This document shows, one piece after another, positions 7,468 through 15,285 of a DNA stretch of 20,916 nt (position 1 is its first letter; each line of letters opens with the position of its first letter). Under the pieces are notes generated by a model. It made no database searches, had not been told where the DNA came from, and saw only the letters and a list, made by a program, of their open reading frames with translations. The DNA lies in assembly GCA_044432865.1 (NCBI GenBank), contig JAWXUF010000018.1, positions 1 to 20,916 of the forward strand. The letters run 5' to 3'. Position numbers and translations under genes: made by a program. This DNA comes from JAWXUE01 sp044432865. GTDB lineage: Bacteria; Bacillota_I; Bacilli_A; Acholeplasmatales; Anaeroplasmataceae.

Positions 7468-7563
7468 ATTTCGCACCTCCTCATTTATTTTGTTAAGACT
7501 CACTTGTAAGGTAGTAAATTTAATTACATTTTTGACCTGTTTAACGTGGTTGCATACTACAAC
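7468..7563 (-). ncRNA. L21 leader (autoregulatory 5' UTR of rplU)
   Basis: The roughly 96-nt leader between the rplU promoter and start can form interleaved helices. In RNA sense GTAGT pairs with a later ACTAC, and GTTAA with a later TTAAC, in the order a-b-a'-b', suggesting a pseudoknot or alternative folds. The position and the central GTTAAACAGGTC element fit the Bacillota L21 leader class known upstream of rplU. The assignment comes from recall of that family, not from an alignment. Confidence 0.6.
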
Positions 7564-7569
7564 ATTATT

Positions 7570-7598
7570 ATTTTACATTATTTTAATACTAAAGTCAA
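7570..7598 (-). promoter_or_regulatory. Promoter of the rplU-prp-rpmA-obgE operon
   Basis: On the minus strand, TTGACT (7593-7598), a 17-bp spacer and TAAAAT (7570-7575). Near-consensus strength fits a ribosomal operon. Confidence 0.85.
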
Positions 7599-7667
7599 TT
7601 ATTTTTTCACTTTTTTATTTTGATTTCTTTAATATTGCCATCCAAATAAATACACTTTTTTATTACA

Positions 7668-7696
7668 TTGTTTATAAGTTAATAATATTGTATAAT
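7668..7696 (+). promoter_or_regulatory. Promoter of the Asn-rich membrane protein gene
   Basis: TTGTTT (7668-7673), a 17-bp spacer and TATAAT (7691-7696). It diverges from the rplU promoter. Confidence 0.75.
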
Positions 7697-7717
7697 AAAG
7701 TAAAAGGATGTGACTTT

Positions 7718-8545
7718 ATGAGAAATGGAAAATGGAGAAAAGGTACAAAGAGAGATGCTGTAACATCTACTATCGCATTTTTTGTAGTTTCAATAATATT
7801 TTTAGCTATTGGATTACCTATTTTAATACTAATTAAAAATATTATGGGAATTATTTTTGCTGGAATAGGATTATTCTTTATTTATAAAGGAGTTGCAACA
7901 TTTGTAAAACATGTAATACAAGGGGAACCATACGAATATTACATACATGTTAAAGCAGTTTCAAGTCATTACAAAGGTAGTCAAGTTGGATTGCCTGATC
8001 ATTTCGACCAATTAACTCCTGAACAAAACGATAGTTTAGAAAGAGGACAATTCCCAAGAGATAGTGGATATAATAGCGGTCCATATCCCCAACAGAATCA
8101 TACACAAAATTACACTCAAAATCATACGCAAAATTACAATAATCATAATTATAACAATTATAACAATTTTTCAAGTACAAATAATAATAAAACAAATAAT
8201 TTCTTTAAAATACTTCCAATATTCGCTGCAGTATTCAGTTTGATCACTTTCATACCATTCATTATTATGTTTGTTACAAACTTCGTATCAACTGATATAC
8301 TTGATGAAGCTCCTATTCAAGTAATTGCTTTTATTGCATTATTCTCTTTTCTTTTATTATTTGCGATCGGAGCAGCAATTAGACGTGTTTTTAAATCAAT
8401 TAAAAATCTTAATTCAGAAGAAAACATTAATAAAAATGAAGAACAATTTGTTGAAAAAGATTTAATAAACAAAAACGAAACAAACCATTCTTCAACAAAA
8501 GAAAAAGTTGAAGATAATGATGATCCATTTGCTAGATTTGATTAA
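7718..8545 (+). CDS. Four-helix membrane protein with Asn-rich linker, function unknown
   Basis: I do not recognise a family. The 275-aa protein has a basic N-terminus, two membrane segments (about 16-40 and 42-64), a soluble part, and a low-complexity linker at about 126-161 rich in Asn, His, Gln, Thr and Tyr with near repeats of QNHT and QNYT. A second pair of membrane segments follows (about 163-188 and 201-221), then a charged C-terminal tail of about 50 residues ending DDPFARFD. The frame is open upstream to 7490, but ATG 7718 is the start: it follows AAAGGATG by a short spacer and lies 22 nt after a consensus -10. It is monocistronic, convergent with the ABC importer operon, and shares its terminator. 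Confidence 0.8.
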   Translation: MRNGKWRKGTKRDAVTSTIAFFVVSIIFLAIGLPILILIKNIMGIIFAGIGLFFIYKGVATFVKHVIQGEPYEYYIHVKAVSSHYKGSQVGLPDHFDQLTPEQNDSLERGQFPRDSGYNSGPYPQQNHTQNYTQNHTQNYNNHNYNNYNNFSSTNNNKTNNFFKILPIFAAVFSLITFIPFIIMFVTNFVSTDILDEAPIQVIAFIALFSFLLLFAIGAAIRRVFKSIKNLNSEENINKNEEQFVEKDLINKNETNHSSTKEKVEDNDDPFARFD

Positions 8546-8587
8546 AAATAAATACCATACTATTTAGTTATAGTATGGTATTTATTT
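8546..8587. terminator. Bidirectional terminator between convergent genes
   Basis: A perfect 18-bp stem (8546-8563 with 8570-8587, loop TTAGTT), with A-rich left and T-rich right ends. It starts right after the plus-strand stop codon and touches the minus-strand FecE-type stop, so it serves both transcripts. Confidence 0.9.
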
Positions 8588-9375
8588 TATATTTTGTTAT
8601 TTCTTTCAATATTAATTATCGAATAATATGTATGACCATCTTCCTCTGTTGTTAATATTTTAGATTTAACATTAAAAGTTTTTTCTAAATTTATTTCATT
8701 AATTATTACTTTACTTTCTCCATAGACATACGAATTATCATAACTTATCATTAATGATTTATCAGAAATTTGTAGTGCATGTGTAGGATAATGCGTATTG
8801 AAAATACATATTATTCCTTCTTGTGCACATTTCGATATTGCTTCTAATACTTTCATTTGATTGAAGCTATCTAAATTAGTTTCAGGTTCATCTAGTATTA
8901 ATATTTTAGGTGTACTTACTAACGCTCTAGCAACTAATACCATTTGTAATTCTCCACCACTTATTTGATTACAATATTTTCCTTTTAGAAATTCTATTTG
9001 TAATTCTTTCATGATATCATCAACTACTTTATAATCATGTTCTGTAGGCATTTGAAATAATGATAATCCAATACCTCTTCCCATAAGAATCATTTCTTCT
9101 ACTAAATAACTTACATTTACTTCTCTTGCTTGAGGAACATAACTAACCATTTCCCACAATTTCTTTTGTTCAATTTCTTTTATAGAAACATTATCAATTA
9201 ACACTTCACCTTGATATTCAAGAAAAGTAAGAACACATTTTAATAATGTAGTTTTCCCAACACCATTAGGTCCTAATATTGTAAGTATCTCACCATCTTT
9301 TAAATCAAAATTAATATTTTCAATTGTATTTTTTTTATTATATCCAAATGATAGATTTTTTACAGTAAATTCCAT
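8587..9375 (-). CDS. ABC transporter ATP-binding protein, FecE/FepC type
   Basis: This is the cytoplasmic ATPase of a metal-chelate importer (siderophore, heme or cobalamin family). The 262-aa protein has a complete nucleotide-binding domain: Walker A GPNGVGKT at 35-42, Q-loop Gln82 in SYVPQ, signature ISGGE at 138-142, Walker B ILILDE at 158-163, D-loop NLD at 167-169 and H-loop His195. The ATG overlaps the permease stop as TAATG. Its order after the binding protein and permease is the usual one for this family. The substrate cannot be told from this subunit. Confidence 0.93.
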   Translation of the reverse strand: MEFTVKNLSFGYNKKNTIENINFDLKDGEILTILGPNGVGKTTLLKCVLTFLEYQGEVLIDNVSIKEIEQKKLWEMVSYVPQAREVNVSYLVEEMILMGRGIGLSLFQMPTEHDYKVVDDIMKELQIEFLKGKYCNQISGGELQMVLVARALVSTPKILILDEPETNLDSFNQMKVLEAISKCAQEGIICIFNTHYPTHALQISDKSLMISYDNSYVYGESKVIINEINLEKTFNVKSKILTTEEDGHTYYSIINIERNNKI

Positions 9376-10388
9376 TATCTTACACCTCCTGTTTTTCTAA
9401 GGAGTATTATAAATATAGGACCTCCAACAAATGCAGTTAATATACTTAATGGTAATTCCCCAACTGCTATTGTACGCGCTAACATATCCATAATTAATAA
9501 AACAATAGCACCCACGAACATTGAAGCTGGGACAACATATCTATTATTATTTCCAAATAACATTCTTGTTATATGTGGTACTAATATACCTACCCATCCA
9601 ATGATTCCACATAATGATACTGCTAGGGCAGTAATAAATGTAGATACTACGATTACGATTATTCTAATTTTTTTTACATCCATACCTAATGATTTAGCTT
9701 CTATTTCATTTAATGATAGTACATTAAGTCTCCATCTTAGTAAATATAATACAAACATACAAATTATAAAAATAGGTAATGAGATTAGTACAGTTGTAAT
9801 ACTTGCTTTAGATAAACTTCCCATTAACCAAAATGTTATTTCAGGTAATACGTTGTCTTTATCAGCAACTAATTGGATAAATGATAATCCTGCTGAAAAT
9901 ATTGATGCTACAACCATACCAGATAATAATAACATAACAAGATTTTTACCTCTTTTTGTTTTAGATACTAAAAAAGTAATAAATACTGACAATAATCCAA
10001 ATCCAAAAGCAACTATTGATGTAGTAATTGTTGATGCTCCTAATAAGATACATAATGCAGCACCAAATCCCGCACCAGCTGATGTACCTAATGTATCAGA
10101 TGATGTTAGGGGATTTGAGAAAACTGATTGATAAGCAACACCAGCTACACTAAGTCCTGCTCCAACTAATATTCCAAGTATTATCCTTGGTAGTCTTATA
10201 TCCATTACTACTACATTTGCTACTAAACTTACTTCTAATTTTGTTTGAAATATATTATTACATAATACTTTTAATACATCAATTGGATTCACATAATAAG
10301 TACCAATACCAATTGATACTATTGCAAGTACAAAAGGAAGTATTATAAGTAACGGTAGTAACCTTTTATATCTTTTATGATCTTTCAT
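9375..10388 (-). CDS. Iron-chelate/cobalamin ABC permease, FecCD family
   Basis: A 337-aa polytopic membrane protein of the FecCD/BtuC fold. It has the typical features: an N-terminal helix (about 10-30), the RLPRIILGILVGAGLSVAGVAYQ segment near 64-87, the NPLTSSDTLGTSAGAGFGAAL segment near 91-111, and the cytoplasmic coupling region GWVGILVPHITRMLFG at about 264-279 that contacts the ATPase. Only one permease is encoded, so the channel is presumably a homodimer. Both junctions with its neighbours are TAATG overlaps, indicating strict co-translation of importer subunits. Confidence 0.93.
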   Translation of the reverse strand: MKDHKRYKRLLPLLIILPFVLAIVSIGIGTYYVNPIDVLKVLCNNIFQTKLEVSLVANVVVMDIRLPRIILGILVGAGLSVAGVAYQSVFSNPLTSSDTLGTSAGAGFGAALCILLGASTITTSIVAFGFGLLSVFITFLVSKTKRGKNLVMLLLSGMVVASIFSAGLSFIQLVADKDNVLPEITFWLMGSLSKASITTVLISLPIFIICMFVLYLLRWRLNVLSLNEIEAKSLGMDVKKIRIIVIVVSTFITALAVSLCGIIGWVGILVPHITRMLFGNNNRYVVPASMFVGAIVLLIMDMLARTIAVGELPLSILTAFVGGPIFIILLRKTGGVR

Positions 10389-11416
10389 TATTTTTGTGTT
10401 ACATATGATGTAATTTCAGCTGTAGTTAACTCCATACCTAAAACATCAAAATGTTTTTTTGCATATGTTTCTAAATTTAAATCTAAATCATATACGCAAT
10501 CAGCCATTAATAATAATGCTAATGGAGCAGCTGTTGATAATGCATAACTACTAAATAACCCTTGAGGGAATGCAAATACATTTCCATTTTGTGCAGCAGA
10601 TACTACACTCCAGTTATGAGTGCTATAAGCAGTATTGTTAATAATATCTGATGGATTATATGCAGTAACTGTTAAGAAAATAAAATCTGGATCCATAGTA
10701 TAGATATCTTCCATAGTTGCTGAATATAATTGATCAAAATGAGCAGCTGAATTTGTTAATTTTAATTTATCTAACCAATATCCTCCAGCATAAAAATCAC
10801 TACTTACTTCTAAATCACCAAATCCACTGTACCAAGGTAAGATTAAACCTGTTTGAGTTTTTGTTGTATTTTTTAATTTTTCTTCAACTAAACCTTCAAT
10901 TTCTAAAGATACAGCATTTACTTTTTCAGCTTTTTCTTCTAAATCAAAGATTAACCCTAGTTGTGTTGTCCATCTTCTAGCCTCAGAAATTAAATCTTCA
11001 CCCCATGTAAACCCAACAGTAGGTATACCTGATTTTACTAATAAATCATATTCATCAGTACCTGTTGATGTAATAATTAAATCAGGTTCTGCTGCTAATA
11101 CACTTTCTACATCATAAAAACCCATCCAACCAGTCGTTGGAACATCAGATAAATCGTATAAACGATCACCATACGTTGTTGATGTAACAATTGGACCTGC
11201 AGGAATTAAACCTAAACGATCAACATCCCCAACAAATTCTAAATAGAATGAAACCATTGGAGGTAATCCAACAATAGCTACATTTTCTGGTACTTCCGTA
11301 ATAGTAACTTTATTTCCAGCATCATCTGTAATGTTACCAAAATTTGATCCTGACGTTGTACAACCTGTTGTTACTGTTAATGTTAGTAACGCTAATAAAC
11401 CTAATATTTTTTTCAT
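10388..11416 (-). CDS. Substrate-binding lipoprotein of the iron-chelate/cobalamin ABC importer
   Basis: A 342-aa periplasmic-binding protein of the FecB/FhuD/BtuF class. The lipoprotein signal peptide MKKILGLLALLTLTVTTGC ends at the lipobox Cys (residue 19), followed by a flexible Thr/Ser linker. The mature protein begins with the family's TDDAGNKVTI strand and has two lobes joined by a long helix (about 150-176, acidic and lysine-rich). I chose ATG 11416 because AAAGAGG lies upstream and the signal peptide starts there; the longer frame to 11476 would run through the operator and promoter. It is the first gene of the importer operon, behind a promoter blocked by a 26-bp palindrome. The ligand is unknown. 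Confidence 0.92.
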   Translation of the reverse strand: MKKILGLLALLTLTVTTGCTTSGSNFGNITDDAGNKVTITEVPENVAIVGLPPMVSFYLEFVGDVDRLGLIPAGPIVTSTTYGDRLYDLSDVPTTGWMGFYDVESVLAAEPDLIITSTGTDEYDLLVKSGIPTVGFTWGEDLISEARRWTTQLGLIFDLEEKAEKVNAVSLEIEGLVEEKLKNTTKTQTGLILPWYSGFGDLEVSSDFYAGGYWLDKLKLTNSAAHFDQLYSATMEDIYTMDPDFIFLTVTAYNPSDIINNTAYSTHNWSVVSAAQNGNVFAFPQGLFSSYALSTAAPLALLLMADCVYDLDLNLETYAKKHFDVLGMELTTAEITSYVTQK

Positions 11417-11431
11417 ATTAATACCTCTTTC

Positions 11432-11457
11432 ATGTAGTAAGCACTTGCTTACTACAT
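11432..11457. promoter_or_regulatory. 26-bp palindromic operator of the importer operon
   Basis: Two perfect 12-bp arms (11432-11443 and 11446-11457) surround a central CT. The core GTAAGC...GCTTAC resembles operators of TetR-family repressors. It abuts the -10 and covers the transcription start, so binding would block initiation. It does not resemble a Fur box. Confidence 0.8.
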
Positions 11458-11486
11458 ATATTAACATTTTATTCACTTAATTGCAA
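11458..11486 (-). promoter_or_regulatory. Promoter of the ABC importer operon
   Basis: On the minus strand, TTGCAA (11481-11486), a 17-bp spacer and TAATAT (11458-11463), directly followed by the palindromic operator. Confidence 0.75.
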
Positions 11487-11503
11487 ATAATATACATTAA
11501 TGA

Positions 11504-11529
11504 AAAACAATCCCAAATGGGATTGTTTT
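11504..11529 (-). terminator. Terminator of the paired membrane-protein genes
   Basis: An 11-bp stem (11504-11514 with 11519-11529, tetraloop AAAT). The stem includes two bases of the TAA stop (11528-11530). A short T-run follows on the minus strand. Confidence 0.8.
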
Positions 11530-12589
11530 AAATACTATCAAATAATTTTTTTCTATCAGCATCATATGTAAGTTGAGTTATTTCATTATTTTTTAATTCT
11601 TCATCTAACACTTCTAATTGATATAGTAATTCTTTGATTTTCTCTCTTCTTACTCTTATACTTCCTTCACCAGTTAACATTGTTATTGCTACAGCAAACA
11701 ATCCACCTAATAAAGAAATTAATAAAGGTAAATTAAAATATTCTTCATCTACATACTCTTGATATAATGCTTTTTCTTCTACTGTAAAATCAGTTGATAA
11801 AGAAAATTCATTATCTCTTTTAATCATATAATCAAATGCACAATATGTTGTATAGTTAATCCCAATTATTGATCCTTTATTTTGATGAAATGATTGATAT
11901 AAATAGAAATGTTTTTCTATTAATTCATTAATAAATTCTTCTGGTGCACCTTCATATGCATATTCATAATATTCTGTTAATGCTTTTTCATGATAATCTA
12001 CCATTGCTTGATTTTGTTCTATTTTTACATTAATAGCATCAAAATGGAAGAAAACTCCAACTCCAAGACATCCTACACTCGCAAATGTTAGAATAAATTG
12101 AATAGCTTTTTTAAATGATTTATCATGTACAATAAATGATATTATTATATCCATAGCAATCATTGTTACTATCATTAATACTAATACACATATAACATTA
12201 TAAATAAATTCTAATTCTGTTGTTATTGATAATATTATAAAGAATACTGCTAAGAAGTTTACTATAGCATAAATTGTTGCTGTTATTTTATTAAATTTTT
12301 CACTTCTTTTTTTACCATTCAATATTTTTAAATACATTGATGTTGATATTAACATACTTCCAGCTATTAATACTATAGATAAACCTACTGTTTCAAATTG
12401 CATTAAAGAACTATAGTTATTATATAAAAATTCTACTACATCAATATTACTTCCATATATCCCTTGTAATGTTCTTATGTCTTCTATTACAATTTGTGTT
12501 ATATAAATTTCAGTACATATTTTAGCAATAATAACTAAAATAAATAAGATGATTCCAGCTATTGATAATGATTTTATTTTACTTTGCAT
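11528..12589 (-). CDS. Membrane protein, paralog of its upstream neighbour, SHOCT-like tail
   Basis: I do not recognise a function. The 353-aa protein has an N-terminal membrane helix (about 8-28), a short outside loop, four further helices (about 68-90, 103-125, 128-153, 163-182), a large soluble acidic domain (about 185-285) and a last helix (about 288-308). The C-terminal 40 residues (KIKELLYQLEVLDEELKNNEITQ...) form a short two-helix segment like the SHOCT domain found at the ends of membrane or secreted proteins. Topology and motif order match the next gene upstream (12597-13646), so the pair looks like a tandem duplication. The upstream gene ends 7 nt before this ATG, and the ribosome site lies in its 3' end. 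Confidence 0.78.
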   Translation of the reverse strand: MQSKIKSLSIAGIILFILVIIAKICTEIYITQIVIEDIRTLQGIYGSNIDVVEFLYNNYSSLMQFETVGLSIVLIAGSMLISTSMYLKILNGKKRSEKFNKITATIYAIVNFLAVFFIILSITTELEFIYNVICVLVLMIVTMIAMDIIISFIVHDKSFKKAIQFILTFASVGCLGVGVFFHFDAINVKIEQNQAMVDYHEKALTEYYEYAYEGAPEEFINELIEKHFYLYQSFHQNKGSIIGINYTTYCAFDYMIKRDNEFSLSTDFTVEEKALYQEYVDEEYFNLPLLISLLGGLFAVAITMLTGEGSIRVRREKIKELLYQLEVLDEELKNNEITQLTYDADRKKLFDSI

Positions 12590-12596
12590 ATTATCA

Positions 12597-13646
12597 CTAC
12601 TCCAATTTCTTCATTAAATCACTAAATTCTTCTTTAGTAATTTTATTTTGTATGAATTTTACTGTAACCATTTCATTTACTAAGTTCTCTTCTTCTTGAT
12701 CATCTCTGATTAAAGGATAATTAAATGAACAAAGTATTCCTAATACTAATATTAATACCATTATTACTTTTGTTGTATCCCCACCAACATATAATCCAGG
12801 ATTGATATCATAACTTTCAAAATTTACTGTATCATCAGTTAAAGCTGTTGATAATAAATCTTCTATTACTTTTACAGCGTTATTTCTTTGTACTAATCTA
12901 TCACTACCAAATAAATCTACATCTAATTCGTTATACATAAAGAATGCACTTTTACCACTATATAATCCATTACTATATAAAGTTAATTGAATATTTCCAT
13001 AATAATCTATTTGACTATTAATCCATTCTTTTGATTCTTCATCAACAAATTCTAATTGTTTTTCTAATTGTTCTATTTTATATTCATAAGCATTAAATAA
13101 TGTTACATTTACTTTATAATCATTTACTACTTTATCCCCAACTGATATTACTAATATTACACCTAATACAGCTAAAGCAATTCTTATAAAAATTGATTGA
13201 TAATCATTTTTAGTTTTAATGTAATCAATAATAATTGTTGTAATCCAAATAATTGTCATTAAAAACATTAAGAAAGTACTTACTTTATAAATTGAAACAT
13301 CTGCATAAAATATCGTTACAAAAGTTAAAGCAGTTAATGACCATACTATTACTAAAGAAAATACAAAATATACTTTTTTGAATCTTTCATTTATATTTGT
13401 TAATTTTAAAATATTTTGAGCTATTCCCATTCCAAATAAAGCAGTTGTAATTGATAATAAAGATTGTTTTATTATTGGTTCTAATTCTAATAATGTTTTA
13501 TAATTACTTACTACATATTTAGATATTTCTTCTGTTGAATCATAAGAATTATATACATATACAGATAGACCATAATAAACTAGTATACTAATTACAAATA
13601 GAAAAATTGAAATTGTTGTTAATCTTAAAAAATTAATATTTTTCAT
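12597..13646 (-). CDS. Membrane protein, paralog of its downstream neighbour, SHOCT-like tail
   Basis: A 349-aa protein of unknown function with the same plan as the 353-aa protein that follows it: an N-terminal helix (about 8-30), helices near 68-85, 95-117, 121-143 and 153-173, a soluble domain rich in Glu, Tyr and Asp (about 175-290), a final helix (about 295-315), and a short helical tail ending in KITKEEFSDLMKKLE. The tail is a good match to the SHOCT consensus (a turn, then T-x-E-E-F and a Lys-rich helix). I chose ATG 13646, which follows AAAGGAG, over an upstream ATG at 13673. It lies 41 nt downstream of the DUF697-like gene, whose terminator intervenes. Confidence 0.78.
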   Translation of the reverse strand: MKNINFLRLTTISIFLFVISILVYYGLSVYVYNSYDSTEEISKYVVSNYKTLLELEPIIKQSLLSITTALFGMGIAQNILKLTNINERFKKVYFVFSLVIVWSLTALTFVTIFYADVSIYKVSTFLMFLMTIIWITTIIIDYIKTKNDYQSIFIRIALAVLGVILVISVGDKVVNDYKVNVTLFNAYEYKIEQLEKQLEFVDEESKEWINSQIDYYGNIQLTLYSNGLYSGKSAFFMYNELDVDLFGSDRLVQRNNAVKVIEDLLSTALTDDTVNFESYDINPGLYVGGDTTKVIMVLILVLGILCSFNYPLIRDDQEEENLVNEMVTVKFIQNKITKEEFSDLMKKLE

Positions 13647-13667
13647 AAATACTCCTTTCAATACAAA

Positions 13668-13689
13668 AAACAATGGTTGTCCATTGTTT
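13668..13689 (-). terminator. Terminator after the DUF697-like gene
   Basis: The 9-bp stem AAACAATGG/CCATTGTTT (13668-13676 with 13681-13689, loop TTGT), overlapping the stop codon and followed by a T-run in RNA. It lies only 22 nt before the next gene, so partial readthrough is likely. Confidence 0.75.
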
Positions 13690-14605
13690 ATGCAGTTTCT
13701 TCTTTTACTTCTTTTTTAGTAAATAACTTCACTATTTTATTAGGGAAGAATGTTGCTACATCAGCAATTAATCTAGGTAGCATTTTTACAGATTCTTTGA
13801 ATGCTGATACTCTTATTTGTTGTTTAGTTTCTCCTAATTCAGCAAATAAATATCTTCTACATACAAATCCGATTCTAAGTGTTAATAATCCATTTGCTGC
13901 TCCTTGCATAATACTTGATACAAGAGGTTTGATAAATGGTATTTCTCCTAATGTTGACATTGTACTATTTGGTAGTACATCTTCAAGGTTTAAATTCTCT
14001 AATCCTTCAGCAACTAATGCTGTTGTTAAAACATTTACTGATAATTTACCAAGATTTTTATATGATGGTCTAAATCCACTTGCTAATACTATTTCTTTAA
14101 TCATTTTTAAATTAATTGATATTACACTATACATATCTAATGTAGAGTTTTGAGATATAGCAGTTGATATCATAACTGTCTTAGCATTACGGTAAATAAT
14201 ATCAGAAATATTATCTTTAATTGTACCATTATAGCATGTATCAATAGCTAATTTTAAATCATCAAATGTTTCATAATGTTTTAATGAATTTAATTCTTGT
14301 TCTTTTAAGTCATTATTAGCAATGATGTTTTTAGCAACTTTTTTATATACTGATTTTCTTTTTCTTTTTTTATCCATTTTAGAAGATATATTTAAACTTG
14401 GTGCAAACATAATAATTCTTATTGGATTTATTACTAAAAAGAATACTAAAATCCCAGCAACACCATAAAATACATATTCTAATACAGGACTTACTTTATT
14501 TAATTTTTCTCCGATATCAAGTACAGAACTTAAGATTAACATTAATAATAAAAATAATGCCCCTAGTCCTACTAATATCCATACAATTTTTTTTGTTTTT
14601 TTCAT
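13688..14605 (-). CDS. DUF697/YcjF-like membrane protein
   Basis: A 305-aa protein with two N-terminal membrane helices (about 8-28 and 44-64), a basic linker and an alpha-helical domain. The sequence KTVMISTAISQNSTLDMYSVISINLKMIKEIVLASGFRPS and the later AANGLLTLRIGFVCRRYLF (paraphrased by position: about 142-180 and 255-273) match the DUF697 domain of the YcjF/UPF0283 group. That domain is usually linked to dynamin- or Era-like GTPases; no GTPase is encoded nearby here. The C-terminus is basic then acidic (KKEVKEETA). The function is unknown. It is co-transcribed with the upstream 195-aa membrane protein, 3 nt away. Confidence 0.8.
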   Translation of the reverse strand: MKKTKKIVWILVGLGALFLLLMLILSSVLDIGEKLNKVSPVLEYVFYGVAGILVFFLVINPIRIIMFAPSLNISSKMDKKRKRKSVYKKVAKNIIANNDLKEQELNSLKHYETFDDLKLAIDTCYNGTIKDNISDIIYRNAKTVMISTAISQNSTLDMYSVISINLKMIKEIVLASGFRPSYKNLGKLSVNVLTTALVAEGLENLNLEDVLPNSTMSTLGEIPFIKPLVSSIMQGAANGLLTLRIGFVCRRYLFAELGETKQQIRVSAFKESVKMLPRLIADVATFFPNKIVKLFTKKEVKEETA

Positions 14606-14608
14606 ATT

Positions 14609-15196
14609 CTACTCCACATCGATAATATCATCATCATCTTTTTCTCTTCTAGTTTGTTTATATTTCAAATTATTCATTAATGCTTGTTTGTTTATTATAA
14701 TAATTAAATCTTGATCTTTAGCAATACAAAATGCAATATATACTCCGTATATTAATAAACATATTCCAATAGCACTAAATAAAATTCCGTAAATTCCATC
14801 AAATGCTAATAATATTAAGATAATACCTAATATTATTTTTGGTAATTCAAGCATGAATTGTTCTTTTACTTGTTTAGATTTTAATAACTTAAGTACTGGT
14901 TCTACTAATATGTAAATACCACATATAATAAATACCCAGTTTACTAAAGAACTAAATAATATCAATATTACTCCTATAACAATTATTATTATAGACATCA
15001 TTGCATTTTCATTAGATAAATTAAACTTTATTAAATATAATTTGTAAATAGAAAGAGCTATTAATAATAAACCAATTACTACAAATACAATGTTTTTTAT
15101 TACATCAGCAGGTGCACATAAAAAATAAATTCCTAAACAGATCATTATCAATCCAGTTAATGCTAGATATGGTCTTTTTTTAATTTTATCAATCAT
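14609..15196 (-). CDS. Six-helix membrane protein, DUF308/HdeD-like
   Basis: A 195-aa protein made mainly of six closely packed membrane segments (about 12-29, 34-53, 64-82, 84-101, 115-133 and 136-155) arranged as three repeated hairpins, the layout of the DUF308/HdeD group. The cytoplasmic C-terminus is charged and ends in a run of Asp (EKDDDDIIDVE). The specific function is unknown. The ATG is preceded by AAAGGAAG and by an extended -10 promoter, so it starts the four-gene membrane-protein cluster. The stop (TAG) is 3 nt before the DUF697-like gene, whose ribosome site lies within its end. Confidence 0.7.
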   Translation of the reverse strand: MIDKIKKRPYLALTGLIMICLGIYFLCAPADVIKNIVFVVIGLLLIALSIYKLYLIKFNLSNENAMMSIIIIVIGVILILFSSLVNWVFIICGIYILVEPVLKLLKSKQVKEQFMLELPKIILGIILILLAFDGIYGILFSAIGICLLIYGVYIAFCIAKDQDLIIIINKQALMNNLKYKQTRREKDDDDIIDVE

Positions 15197-15222
15197 ATGA
15201 ATCTTCCTTTCTATTTTTTTAT

Positions 15223-15231
15223 ATTATACCA
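15223..15231 (-). promoter_or_regulatory. Extended -10 promoter of the membrane-protein cluster
   Basis: TGGTATAAT on the minus strand (TGnTATAAT), 27 nt upstream of the 195-aa gene. There is no recognisable -35. Confidence 0.6.
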
Positions 15232-15263
15232 CAATTATTGATAAAAAAACATATAACGACAAA

Positions 15264-15285
15264 AAAATAGACCGAAGTCTATTTT
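15264..15285 (-). terminator. Terminator of the DUF4143 ATPase gene
   Basis: A 9-bp stem (15264-15272 with 15277-15285, loop CGAA) that includes the TAG stop and is followed by T7 in RNA. The same hairpin sequence recurs at 16587-16606. Confidence 0.8.

Noticed and set aside
7490..7717. N-terminal extension of the plus-strand membrane protein to 7490
   Set aside because: It would run through the divergent rplU promoter and leader; a consensus promoter and ribosome site lie just before ATG 7718.
7950..8195. Minus-strand 81-aa Tyr/Asn-rich frame
   Set aside because: The complement of the Asn-rich linker repeat; no promoter or ribosome site.
9601..10131. Plus-strand 176-aa frame
   Set aside because: Fully antisense to the FecCD-type permease, with no ribosome site; a shadow frame.
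11432..11457. Palindrome as a Fur box
   Set aside because: It lacks the GATAATGATAATCATTATC-type pattern; the core is GTAAGC/GCTTAC.
13677..14153. Plus-strand 158-aa frame
   Set aside because: Antisense to the DUF697-like gene; no promoter or ribosome site.
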